Source of the DNA: Thaumasiovibrio sp043421945
Lineage (GTDB): Bacteria; Pseudomonadota; Gammaproteobacteria; Enterobacterales; Vibrionaceae
Length of the DNA stretch: 33,185 bases
NCBI GenBank assembly: GCA_043421945.1
Contig: JBHOGO010000052.1
Coordinates: 1 to 33,185 of the forward strand
Direction of reading: 5' to 3'
A program made the translations under genes and the position numbers. Below the pieces are notes generated by a model. The model was not told the origin of the DNA. It did not search any database and worked only from the letters and a program-made list of their open reading frames with translations. Below, in pieces: positions 1 to 7,025 of this stretch (its first letter is position 1; each line of letters opens with the position of its first letter).

Positions 1-35
1 AGTGGGATATCCATATTTCGATACCCCTATTAGAT

Positions 36-65
36 CAAAGGTCTAGCCCGATGGCTAGACCTTTG
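36..65. other. Perfect 13-bp stem-loop
   Basis: Positions 36-48 and 53-65 are perfectly complementary (13 bp) around a 4-base CGAT loop. No T-run follows on either strand, so it is not a textbook intrinsic terminator. It sits 12 bases ahead of a clear terminator and may protect the 3' end of an upstream transcript that enters from outside the window. Confidence 0.6.
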
Positions 66-77
66 TCAGCAGTCTGA

Positions 78-104
78 CAACACTTTCGAGTGTTGTTTTT
101 TTTT
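78..104 (+). terminator. Rho-independent terminator of an off-window gene
   Basis: A 7-bp stem (78-84 with 89-95) closed by a stable TTCG tetraloop is followed by nine consecutive T (96-104). This is a classic intrinsic terminator reading rightward. It must end a + strand transcript that starts left of the window, and it insulates the secreted-protein gene that follows. Confidence 0.85.
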
Positions 105-215
105 GCATATTATAAGTACTATATACGGATTATTAATTTTCAGTTTGATAACGAACGCGTTACACTCTTTGTATATAAAAAAAACTCAATATTAATGACA
201 TACCAAGGACGTAGT

Positions 216-731
216 ATGAAGAACGTTTGCCTCGCAATTGCTTTGAGTCTATCGACGTTTGGCGCATATGCCGATACACAAAGCTGCCACAGTGATATCT
301 ACCATGACTATATCAGTGCCAGCTTAGAGTGGTATGAAGACCTAGTTTCGGTCGCCATTGAAAAAGACGAATCATTAAAAGACGTCGCAGAATGGTTTCT
401 TTCTGGAAGACGAACACATTTTTTATTTAATCAAACTGCCGTCGATTGGTACCTCGACAACGACCGAGAGCAACTTCGACTAGACCAATCAGTGGAGTCA
501 TGGCTTGCTTTTGACCAAGAAAAAATTCGTGACATAGCAAATAGTGACCATCCATTGGCTCTCGAAGCCAAAAAGGTCTATGAGCTACGTCAGTCAAAAC
601 CTCATCAGCAAAATTATGAGCTCAGAAGTGCCTTCGCCGAACTTTTAAGCCACCCAGGTAATATCGATGAGCCGTTAACGTCATACAACGATAAAATGGC
701 TAGGCTTAGCACCGTCGAATGTAAAAAATAA
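216..731 (+). CDS. Small secreted protein of unknown function
   Basis: I do not recognise this 171-residue protein. The start at 216 is chosen because an AAGGA ribosome site lies just upstream and because residues 1-19 form a good Sec signal peptide (MKN, hydrophobic stretch, AYA cleavage site). The frame stays open upstream as far as 90, but that part overlaps the preceding terminator. The mature part is acidic and mostly helical in character, rich in Trp, Asp, Glu and Leu, with only two cysteines, one near each end (QSCHSD and VECKK). These could form a single disulfide in the periplasm. The stop is 15 bases from the start of the outer-membrane protein gene, so the two are almost certainly co-transcribed and may act together at the cell envelope. 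No function is assigned. Confidence 0.75.
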   Translation: MKNVCLAIALSLSTFGAYADTQSCHSDIYHDYISASLEWYEDLVSVAIEKDESLKDVAEWFLSGRRTHFLFNQTAVDWYLDNDREQLRLDQSVESWLAFDQEKIRDIANSDHPLALEAKKVYELRQSKPHQQNYELRSAFAELLSHPGNIDEPLTSYNDKMARLSTVECKK

Positions 732-746
732 ACAATGGGATATGCT

Positions 747-1742
747 ATGAAATTCAGTAAATTGACGCTCATTGTTGTGTCGTTGCTCTCAAGCTTACCC
801 GTTACCGCTTCTGTTCTCCCACCAAAGAGCAATGGACTTTCCGGCGATATTGGCGTCAGTGCTTTTTATCGTTCTGGAAACTCTCAGTTCAATATGGATG
901 AGGGCGAAACGACATCTAGCATTTATCGCGAAGGCGACAAGCATTCAAACATTACGGTCGCTCCTCTAGGCAACCTAAATTACACCTTTAATAATCAACA
1001 AAGCCAAGTTTTCATCGGTGCTAGCCGAACGGATATCGCTGTAGGTCGACTCCACCTCGAGGCGGGATATCGACACTGGCTCGCAAATAGAACACAGCTT
1101 TCCTTTAGTTTTATCCCAGGGGTTGTAGAAAGCGAAACGTGGCAAGATCCCTTCGTGGCTAACACACCACGAAAAAAAACAGATACCAGTTCACGAGCCT
1201 TTCGGTTTCAAGCAAACAATATTGCGAGTTCTGGGATAAGTTGGGAGGTTGCGGCAGGGGAAATAGACATTGAAGAGGAAAAAAGCGGTACAACCGACAG
1301 TAGTCTCAGTGGTATTGACAGCACAACATTGAATCGAAATGCCGATGTTATTTTTTCAGAACTGGGTTATACCCTCATGGTCAACCGCGGGTTAATTGTT
1401 CGGGGGGCCATTGATTATCTCGATTATGGTGCTAAAGGGGCTGCAATGGCCTACCATCGCGTTGGGGTCGAAGGTTCTGTCATTCTTAATACTCGACGCA
1501 GCACAGTGGTAACAACGCTGGGTTATCACACTTCATCCTATGACGAGGTGCATCCAATTTACGATAAAGTACGTGATGACAGTGAATTGAGTTTATTTAT
1601 CGCCTACGAATACCGTCAACCTTTTGATTGGAAAAATTGGTCCGTCGTTAACCTCTTTGGTTACCGTCAGATGGATTCAAACTTAAGTTTTTACGATGAA
1701 GACAGTATTTTAATGTCTATTGGAATGAACTACCGCTTTTAA
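747..1742 (+). CDS. Outer-membrane beta-barrel protein, DUF2860-like
   Basis: A 331-residue protein with a Sec signal peptide at residues 1-22 (MKFSK, hydrophobic core, TAS). It is followed by alternating hydrophobic and polar stretches with many Tyr and Gly, and it ends in NYRF. A C-terminal Phe is the usual recognition signal for BAM-assembled outer-membrane barrels. The early motif GLSGDIGVSAFY resembles the Vibrio family DUF2860, whose function is unknown; this match is from memory. An in-frame ATG at 735 would add four residues. I prefer 747 because GGGA at 737-740 is well placed as its ribosome site. The gene lies directly behind the secreted-protein gene. It could be a porin-like channel or a structural barrel; no substrate can be read from the sequence. 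Confidence 0.75.
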   Translation: MKFSKLTLIVVSLLSSLPVTASVLPPKSNGLSGDIGVSAFYRSGNSQFNMDEGETTSSIYREGDKHSNITVAPLGNLNYTFNNQQSQVFIGASRTDIAVGRLHLEAGYRHWLANRTQLSFSFIPGVVESETWQDPFVANTPRKKTDTSSRAFRFQANNIASSGISWEVAAGEIDIEEEKSGTTDSSLSGIDSTTLNRNADVIFSELGYTLMVNRGLIVRGAIDYLDYGAKGAAMAYHRVGVEGSVILNTRRSTVVTTLGYHTSSYDEVHPIYDKVRDDSELSLFIAYEYRQPFDWKNWSVVNLFGYRQMDSNLSFYDEDSILMSIGMNYRF

Positions 1743-1760
1743 ATCTGATAGCGACTACAC

Positions 1761-1787
1761 GCTAAGCGCTTCTTTATGGCGCTTAGC
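1761..1787 (+). terminator. Stem-loop after the outer-membrane protein gene
   Basis: A perfect 9-bp stem (1761-1769 with 1779-1787) with a 9-base loop starts 18 bases after the stop codon. Only a short TTA follows and not a T-run, so termination may be weak or Rho-assisted. The rest of the gap to 2007 is AT-rich and presumably holds the promoter of panP, but no convincing -35/-10 pair could be picked. Confidence 0.45.
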
Positions 1788-2007
1788 TTAACCTAGAAGT
1801 GCGTTGTCATCGAAAAACGTCAATGCCATTATTTCCTTCTATCCCTATGAATAAATGAACGAAATCGGCTTTTTTCATCACATCATATATCCTTAATGCT
1901 AAAGCGGTTTTTTTTCTATTGTATTTCAGCTACCCTTCACTTCTTGTATAAACCATTTGCGCTGGCGAATTAGAACAAAATAAAAGCCAAAAGGGACGCT
2001 GGACCAC

Positions 2008-3669
2008 ATGTCAACAATTACAAAACCTGCCGAAGCCTCTTTGGAAAATTTGTATAGAATATTTACAATACCTGAGGCTCCCGATTCAACGCTGAGCTCT
2101 ATCGAAAAACAGATATCGGGTAATTTGAACGACTTCTTAAGGACGCATATTGCAGCAAATGAGAAGCCGTTGACTGAAATCGAGAAAGATTTTAGCTGTG
2201 CTGATGTGCCTGAAGCACCGACCTATGTCTCTGACCATACCGAGTTTTTATTGGAAAAACTGGTTGCTCAATCCGTACATACTTCAGCGCCTAGTTTCAT
2301 TGGTCACATGACCTCTGCACTCCCCTATTTTTTGATGCCTCTATCAAAAATAATGATTGGCCTGAATCAAAACCTAGTAAAAATAGAGACATCTAAAGCA
2401 TTTACGCCACTAGAGCGTCAAGTTTTAGGGATGCTGCACAATTTAATTTATCAACAGGATACGCCTTTTTATAATAACTGGATGCACAGTGCTGAGCACT
2501 CATTAGGCGCATTCTGTTCAGGTGGAACCATCGCGAATATTACGGCACTTTGGGTAGCTCGAAATAACGTACTTAAGGCAGATGGTGATTTTCGTGGTGT
2601 TGCACAAGAAGGGCTCTTCAAGGCTATGCGACACTACGGCTATGAAGATTTAGCTGTACTTGTTTCAGAGCGTGGGCACTACTCTCTAAAAAAAGCGGCC
2701 GATATCCTTGGTATTGGGCGCGATAGTCTCATTCCTGTTAAAACGGATGATGACAACCGAATCAATACAATCGCGCTTGAAGAGAAGCTCATGGAGCTAA
2801 AGGCTAAAAATATTAAGCCTTTTGCTATCATCGGTGTTGCTGGCACGACCGAGACAGGCAATATAGATCCACTCGATGAACTCGCTGATATAGCAGAAAA
2901 GCATGATTGTCACTTTCATGTTGATGCAGCATGGGGAGGAGCGACGTTAATGTCTTCGACCCATCGCCAACTCCTGAAAGGCATTGAGCGTGCTGATTCA
3001 GTCACTATTGATGCCCATAAACAACTCTATGTGCCTATGGGCGCCGGTATGGTCATTTTTAAACACCCTGCATCAATGGCTTCTATCGAACATCATGCTG
3101 AGTACATCCTCCGTAAAGGTTCAAAGGACCTTGGTAGCCATACCTTAGAAGGTTCTCGTAGTGGTATGGCCATGCTCTTATTTGCCTGCTTAAACGTCAT
3201 TAGTCGCCAAGGTTACGAGATGCTTATCGATCGCGGTATTGGGATTGCTGAGACATTTGCAAGTATGATTAATCAACGCCCTGAATTTGAGTTAATTTCA
3301 AAACCAGAACTTTGCTTACTCACCTATCGCTATGTGCCTATAGAGGTAGAAAAAGCGATGACGACTGCTGACGATACTGAACTAAGCCAATTAAACGAAC
3401 TATTAAATGACTTGACAAAGTTCGTTCAAAAACGGCAGCGTGAATCAGGTAAATCCTTTGTATCTCGGACAAGAATCACACCCGTGAAATGGGGGCGTCG
3501 GATGACAACCGTTTTTCGTGTTGTGCTTGCCAATCCGCTCACGACTGTCGAAATACTTGACTCTGTGCTTAATGAACAGGAAGATATTGCTAAAACAAGC
3601 ACAATTAGCCTGCCGAAAATGCTAGAACTCGCTCGTCAGATAAATAGTCGACAAAACAGCGCAGAGTAA
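2008..3669 (+). CDS. panP: PLP-dependent aspartate 1-decarboxylase (PanP)
   Basis: Converts L-aspartate to beta-alanine and CO2 in the cytosol, feeding pantothenate and coenzyme A synthesis. In vibrios this enzyme replaces the pyruvoyl enzyme PanD. The 553-residue protein belongs to the group II pyridoxal-phosphate decarboxylases (glutamate decarboxylase fold). The motif TIDAHKQLYVPMG carries the Schiff-base lysine, K338, and the preceding HVDAAWGG holds the Asp that contacts the PLP ring nitrogen. The segment APSFIGHMTSALPYFLMP and the RKGSKDLGSHTLEGSRSG region match Vibrio PanP as I know it, and the length fits. The gene is often auto-annotated as a glutamate decarboxylase; the PanP-specific N-terminal region argues against that. 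torD follows after 57 bases on the same strand. Confidence 0.93.
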   Translation: MSTITKPAEASLENLYRIFTIPEAPDSTLSSIEKQISGNLNDFLRTHIAANEKPLTEIEKDFSCADVPEAPTYVSDHTEFLLEKLVAQSVHTSAPSFIGHMTSALPYFLMPLSKIMIGLNQNLVKIETSKAFTPLERQVLGMLHNLIYQQDTPFYNNWMHSAEHSLGAFCSGGTIANITALWVARNNVLKADGDFRGVAQEGLFKAMRHYGYEDLAVLVSERGHYSLKKAADILGIGRDSLIPVKTDDDNRINTIALEEKLMELKAKNIKPFAIIGVAGTTETGNIDPLDELADIAEKHDCHFHVDAAWGGATLMSSTHRQLLKGIERADSVTIDAHKQLYVPMGAGMVIFKHPASMASIEHHAEYILRKGSKDLGSHTLEGSRSGMAMLLFACLNVISRQGYEMLIDRGIGIAETFASMINQRPEFELISKPELCLLTYRYVPIEVEKAMTTADDTELSQLNELLNDLTKFVQKRQRESGKSFVSRTRITPVKWGRRMTTVFRVVLANPLTTVEILDSVLNEQEDIAKTSTISLPKMLELARQINSRQNSAE

Positions 3670-3683
3670 TCGAACAAGGTCTA

Positions 3684-3715
3684 TGATTATCAAAGAGTTG
3701 AAACTGAGATAATCA
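3684..3715. other. Inverted repeat abutting the torD ribosome site
   Basis: TGATTATC (3684-3691) is repeated inverted as GATAATCA (3708-3715) with a 16-base spacer. The right arm ends on the first base of the AGGTGA ribosome site of torD. It could be a dimeric-regulator operator or an RNA hairpin affecting torD translation. No T-run follows, so it is not a terminator for panP. Confidence 0.4.
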
Positions 3716-3726
3716 GGTGACCTGAC

Positions 3727-4386
3727 ATGAACGATCCTCAAATCAATGAGAGTAGAGCACAAATGTATTGGTGGCTCTCCTCTCTTTTTTTTAGTGAGTT
3801 GACTGATAAACAACTTCAACATTACCTCAGCGTTGATTTTCAGCACTTTATCGCCCAGTTATCTGCCAATGAAGAACTACAAGACTCCGCGGAGCATTTT
3901 TCAAATGCGCTAACTCGGTTAAGCAGTCGTGAAGATAGCCAACTAGAGCTCGCCGCCGATTTCTGTGGGCTATTTCTTACCGGTGAGCGATCCGGTGCAC
4001 TTCCCTACGCATCAGTTTACCTTTGCAGCGATAAATTGATGCAAGGCCAACCAGCACAAGCCATGCAAGCACGACTTATTGAACATCAAATCGGTATCGC
4101 CAGCCAACATAACGAGCCTGCTGATCATCTAGCGATCATTCTTGATTTCGTTGGAAACCTAATTATCAATATGAACCAACAAGAAAACGGTAAACAGCTT
4201 TCACGGCATTACAACGAACAAATCGATATCATCAAAGAGTCACTATTATCATGGGTGCCTTCATTCGCGAGCCAGACATCAAAGAACGACAAGTTTGGCT
4301 TTTACGCTGCTGCTGCTGAGCTTCTTGTTGCCTATTTATCTTATGATCTCGCCTTTTGTATCGAGCAAGTTAACGAACAGAAATGA
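3727..4386 (+). CDS. torD: TorD, chaperone for TMAO reductase
   Basis: Cytoplasmic all-helical chaperone that binds apo-TorA and its Tat signal, assists molybdenum-cofactor insertion, and keeps the enzyme from premature export. The 219-residue protein begins with the family-typical RAQMYWWLSSLFF helix and contains NEPADHLAIILDFVGNLI, the E-P-x-D-H signature of the TorD/DmsD family. A good AGGTGA ribosome site lies 6 bases before the ATG. In Escherichia coli torD closes the torCAD operon. Here it lies about 2.4 kb upstream of torE, with purR and tfoY between, so it must have its own promoter or be read from panP. The only tor reductase in the window is the torA at 8228, its expected client. 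Confidence 0.9.
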   Translation: MNDPQINESRAQMYWWLSSLFFSELTDKQLQHYLSVDFQHFIAQLSANEELQDSAEHFSNALTRLSSREDSQLELAADFCGLFLTGERSGALPYASVYLCSDKLMQGQPAQAMQARLIEHQIGIASQHNEPADHLAIILDFVGNLIINMNQQENGKQLSRHYNEQIDIIKESLLSWVPSFASQTSKNDKFGFYAAAAELLVAYLSYDLAFCIEQVNEQK

Positions 4387-4510
4387 CGCAATACGATGAT
4401 ACTTACGCGTTGTAATCAAGTTTTCAACAAAAAGACACTAAAAGTTGTACATCGACGACTATTCAATCTCACAGTGTCAGATTAAAAGTGCCAATATCAT
4501 TTCATAAAGA

Positions 4511-4538
4511 TTGCACAATCCCCTTTACAAGTTAGAAT
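4511..4538 (+). promoter_or_regulatory. Candidate purR promoter
   Basis: TTGCAC (4511-4516) and TAGAAT (4533-4538) are separated by 16 bases, giving a plausible sigma-70 promoter with a strong -10 and a weak -35. The predicted transcription start, near 4545, falls inside the PurR box, which supports autoregulation. Confidence 0.5.
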
Positions 4539-4542
4539 GTGA

Positions 4543-4558
4543 ACGCAAGCGATTACAT
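4543..4558 (+). promoter_or_regulatory. PurR operator (autoregulation of purR)
   Basis: ACGCAAGCGATTACAT fits every fixed position of the PurR box consensus ANGCAANCGNTTNCNT. It lies about 100 bases upstream of purR and just downstream of the candidate -10, where a bound repressor would block initiation. E. coli PurR also represses its own gene. The site match is seen directly; the regulation is inferred. Confidence 0.8.
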
Positions 4559-4658
4559 AATGAAATGGTCCTGTAGAGAATTGCAGATAACCGCTCAAAA
4601 AAACCACAATTTGTAACCCAATCACATGGTTTGGTGATTGTGAAATTAGAAGAATAAA

Positions 4659-5663
4659 ATGGCAACCATTAAAGATGTTGCGCGCATGGCAGGCGTATCG
4701 ACTACAACTGTCTCGCACGTAATCAACAAAACTCGTTTCGTCGCAGAAGCTACCCAAAAAAAAGTATGGGAAGCAATCGATGAACTCAACTACGCACCAA
4801 GCGCAGTTGCTCGAAGCTTAAAATGTAATACGACACGAACAATTGGCATGTTAGTAACAAAATCTGCTAACCCATTTTTCGCAGAAGTGGTACACGGAGT
4901 CGAAGATTACTGCTATCGAGCAGGGTATACCCTCATCTTGTGTAATACCGAGGGTAACCTGACTAAACAACGTGATTACTTACGCATGCTCGCAGAAAAG
5001 CGTGTCGATGGTCTTCTCGTAATGTGTTCTGATCTCGACAACGAACTCCTTGGCCTACTTGAACGCCAAAAAGATCTTCCTATGGTCATTATGGACTGGG
5101 GGCCTGAAACGGTGACAACAGATAAGATCAGAGATAATGCAGAGAAAGGGGCATACCTAGCTACCCGCCACTTTATCGACAGCGGTCATACTGATATAGG
5201 CTGTGTCTCTGGCCATTTGCAGCGAACGACCTGTGTTGAGCGTATGAAAGGCTTTAATGCTGCAATGCAAGAGTCAAACCTTTCAGTGAATTCTGATTGG
5301 ATTATCGAAGGCGACTTTGAGTGTGAAACAGGAGTGAAAGCTGCTAACGAGTTTATTCTAATGGATAAACGTCCTTCTGCTATCTTCTGTTTTAACGATA
5401 TCATGGCGATGGCCCTCATCAGTACTTTCGAACAAGCTGGTGTTCGAGTCCCTGATGATATCTCAGTGATCGGCTACGATAACATTGATTTATCTCCGTT
5501 CTTTTCACCGCCACTGACCACAATTCACCAACCTAAACACCGTTTAGGCAAAAAGGCGGTGGAATTATTAATGGCGCGGATAAAAGATAAAGGACATGAC
5601 AGCCAACTGTTCATTATGGAGCCAGAGCTTGTCGAACGTAAATCAGTTAAACGCCTTAACTGA
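4659..5663 (+). CDS. purR: Purine repressor PurR (LacI family)
   Basis: Represses purine biosynthesis genes when hypoxanthine or guanine is bound. The 334-residue protein has an N-terminal LacI helix-turn-helix (MATIKDVARMAGVSTTTVSH), a hinge helix (PSAVARSLK), and a periplasmic-binding-protein-like core. Residues equivalent to those contacting the corepressor in E. coli PurR are visible: Arg and Thr in LQRTTCVERMKG, Phe in GDFECETG, and Asp in IGYDN. The first 25 residues are nearly identical to E. coli PurR, which argues against RbsR or CytR. A PurR box lies over its own promoter. A terminator at 5684-5719 ends the transcript, so it is separate from tfoY. Confidence 0.93.
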   Translation: MATIKDVARMAGVSTTTVSHVINKTRFVAEATQKKVWEAIDELNYAPSAVARSLKCNTTRTIGMLVTKSANPFFAEVVHGVEDYCYRAGYTLILCNTEGNLTKQRDYLRMLAEKRVDGLLVMCSDLDNELLGLLERQKDLPMVIMDWGPETVTTDKIRDNAEKGAYLATRHFIDSGHTDIGCVSGHLQRTTCVERMKGFNAAMQESNLSVNSDWIIEGDFECETGVKAANEFILMDKRPSAIFCFNDIMAMALISTFEQAGVRVPDDISVIGYDNIDLSPFFSPPLTTIHQPKHRLGKKAVELLMARIKDKGHDSQLFIMEPELVERKSVKRLN

Positions 5664-5683
5664 TTCTTGTTACATTCCACAAC

Positions 5684-5719
5684 AAATGCCTACTTTCATA
5701 TGAAGTAGGCATTTTTTTT
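5684..5719 (+). terminator. purR terminator
   Basis: A 12-bp stem (5684-5695 with 5703-5714) is followed by an unbroken T-run to 5719. It lies 20 bases beyond the purR stop and separates purR from the tfoY leader. Confidence 0.9.
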
Positions 5720-5831
5720 GCTCATTTATGCAATTTAGCCAATATTCTATTCTACAGCTATCAGATTGCCATACAAAAATATGGTACCAACATCACATTT
5801 CTTTATTGGGACGAAGATCAAAAACTCAGTT

Positions 5832-5840
5832 TGATATAAG
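5832..5840 (+). promoter_or_regulatory. Candidate extended -10 upstream of the riboswitch
   Basis: TGATATAAG matches the extended -10 form TGnTATAAT except for the last base. Initiation would be near 5847, a few bases before the conserved start of the riboswitch aptamer. No good -35 is visible, as expected for extended -10 promoters. This is a candidate only. Confidence 0.4.
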
Positions 5841-5849
5841 CTCAATAAT

Positions 5850-5953
5850 GTCACGAACAGGGCAAACCTTTCGAAAGATTGGGACGCAAAGCTTCCGGCC
5901 TAATTATTTGAAATTATGTAATTTCAGGTAAATGGTAGCGGGGTTACCGATGG
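5850..5953 (+). promoter_or_regulatory. Cyclic-di-GMP-I riboswitch (GEMM-I, Vc2 type)
   Basis: The aptamer is recognised from conserved blocks in order: CACGAACAGGGCAAACC (5852-5868), the GAAA tetraloop (5872-5875), GGGACGCAAAGC (5881-5892), TCCGGCCTAA (5894-5903), and GGTAGCGGGGTTACCGATGG (5934-5953). These match the Vc2 riboswitch in front of V. cholerae tfoY almost base for base, and the downstream gene here is also tfoY. In V. cholerae this RNA is reported to lower tfoY translation when c-di-GMP is bound. About 130 bases separate the aptamer from the tfoY ATG and form the expression platform. A GGTGA/TCACC pairing (6053-6057 with 6071-6075) lies next to the weak ribosome site, and two TTGACA hexamers (5989, 6000) could serve promoters lying after the aptamer. 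Unlike Vc2, the helix between CCTAA and GGTAGCGGGG is 13 bases longer and AT-rich. Confidence 0.95.
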
Positions 5954-6085
5954 AAAACGAATGGAAAAATGAGTTGTATTCATGGAAGTTGACAATGTGT
6001 TGACATAGATGCTTTGCAGCTGATCTATTCTTAGTTCCTAGCTCTGATTAGTGGTGACCTATTCACATAATCACCGAGATGTAGC

Positions 6086-6694
6086 ATGGACAAACCAGTA
6101 TTAAAAACGTCAATAAAATTACTCAGTTGTTTTGGGAGTATTAAGTCAAGATCAATGTTTGGTGGTTTTGGTCTCTTTTTGGGAGAAACCATGTTCGCTT
6201 TGGTCGTTAATGACAAGCTCCATTTACGTGCAAACGCCAGCAACGAACGCGCGTTTAAAGCAAGTCAATTCGAACCTTACGTGTACAAAAAGCGCGGGTT
6301 TCCTGTCGTCACTAAGTACTACGCAATACCGAATGACTGGTGGGAAGACGCCGAAAAGATTGTCTCACAAGCATCTTTAGCCTTAACCGCCGCGCAAGAG
6401 GATAAAAAAGAACAAGTCGCAAAAAAGGCGAAATTGCCTGATAGAATAAAAGATTTGCCGAACCTCAGGTTGGCCAATGAACGGATGCTAAAGAAAGCCG
6501 GTATTACCACTGTTGAAGAGCTAATCAATAAAGGCGCGTTAACGGCTTTCAAAATGCTTCAAGACGCACAAGGTGACTCACTTAATGTGGAGCTTCTTTG
6601 GGCACTTGAAGGAGCTATTACCGGACAACACTGGTCTGTGGTTACTGAAGGTCGACGCCAAGAATTACTTTCAAATCTAGATATTCACGGCTGA
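6086..6694 (+). CDS. tfoY: TfoY (TfoX2), Sxy/TfoX-family regulator
   Basis: A cytoplasmic regulator of the TfoX/Sxy family. In vibrios the TfoY paralogue promotes motility, type VI secretion and dispersal, while TfoX proper controls natural competence. The 202-residue protein has an N-terminal TfoX domain (residues 1 to about 100, with SRSMFGGFGLF and VYKKRGFPVVTKYY) and a C-terminal TfoX domain (about 115 to 200, with DLPNLRLANERMLKKAGI and ELLWALEGAITGQHW). The call of TfoY over TfoX rests on the c-di-GMP riboswitch in its leader and on purR and the tor genes as neighbours. The start codon has only a weak GAG ribosome site, which fits translational control through the leader. It is set off from torE by an inverted repeat. 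Confidence 0.92.
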   Translation: MDKPVLKTSIKLLSCFGSIKSRSMFGGFGLFLGETMFALVVNDKLHLRANASNERAFKASQFEPYVYKKRGFPVVTKYYAIPNDWWEDAEKIVSQASLALTAAQEDKKEQVAKKAKLPDRIKDLPNLRLANERMLKKAGITTVEELINKGALTAFKMLQDAQGDSLNVELLWALEGAITGQHWSVVTEGRRQELLSNLDIHG

Positions 6695-6699
6695 TCTTA

Positions 6700-6741
6700 T
6701 TAACAGAGATTGATCCATTCATCAGATCAATCTCTTGTTAA
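6700..6741 (+). terminator. Long stem-loop between tfoY and torE
   Basis: A 16-bp stem (6700-6715 with 6725-6741) with one bulged A and a 9-base loop begins 6 bases after the tfoY stop. What follows is ACTTTCCCC, not a T-run, so it may be a weak terminator, an mRNA-stabilising hairpin, or a regulator site ahead of the tor promoter. A TATACT (6773-6778) downstream is the best -10 for torE. It lacks a -35, which suits an activator-dependent promoter such as one driven by TorR. Confidence 0.5.
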
Positions 6742-6808
6742 ACTTTCCCCTCCCGAAATATCAATCTCTATCTATACTCATATTTATGGTCAATTGGTGA
6801 GCATAGCT

Positions 6809-6982
6809 ATGAGTAATAACACAAATAACGAAACGTCAACAGCATCATCTGAGTGGCGAACCTACCTCTTCACAATCATTCTCTTATTTCCCATTTTGTC
6901 TGTCATTGTGGTTGGCGGGTATGGATTCGTCATCTGGATGATGCAGATCTTCTTCTGGGGTCCTCCTGGACATGGTGGCTAA
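6809..6982 (+). CDS. torE: TorE, small membrane protein of TMAO respiration
   Basis: A 57-residue protein of the NapE/TorE family. A polar N-terminus of about 18 residues is followed by one long hydrophobic span (about residues 19-48, YLFTIILLFPILSVIVVGGY...) and a short WGPPGHGG tail. Its exact role is unsettled; it is usually the first gene of Shewanella and Vibrio torECA operons and is thought to assist the membrane electron-transfer step. ATG 6809 is chosen because GGTGAG lies 8 bases upstream and the protein then has family length. The frame is open further upstream to 6710, but that region contains the inverted repeat. torC follows after 43 bases. Confidence 0.88.
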   Translation: MSNNTNNETSTASSEWRTYLFTIILLFPILSVIVVGGYGFVIWMMQIFFWGPPGHGG

Positions 6983-7025
6983 ACATCAAACTAACATCCA
7001 CTTTTATGATTGATATGAGGGCATT

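Noticed and set aside
90..215. N-terminal extension of the first secreted protein from a GTG at 90
   Set aside because: It overlaps the upstream terminator, lacks a ribosome site, and would bury the signal peptide 42 residues in; ATG 216 has AAGGA and starts the signal sequence.
5728..5931. 67-residue open frame upstream of tfoY
   Set aside because: It runs through the conserved c-di-GMP riboswitch, whose RNA structure explains the sequence; it has no good ribosome site or protein-like composition.
6711..6729. FNR-like TTGAT...ATCAA symmetry upstream of torE
   Set aside because: The two halves are 11 bases apart and not 4; they are part of the longer hairpin.
6710..6808. Upstream extension of torE
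   Set aside because: The region holds the tfoY-torE inverted repeat and probable promoter; ATG 6809 gives the usual NapE/TorE length with a good ribosome site.
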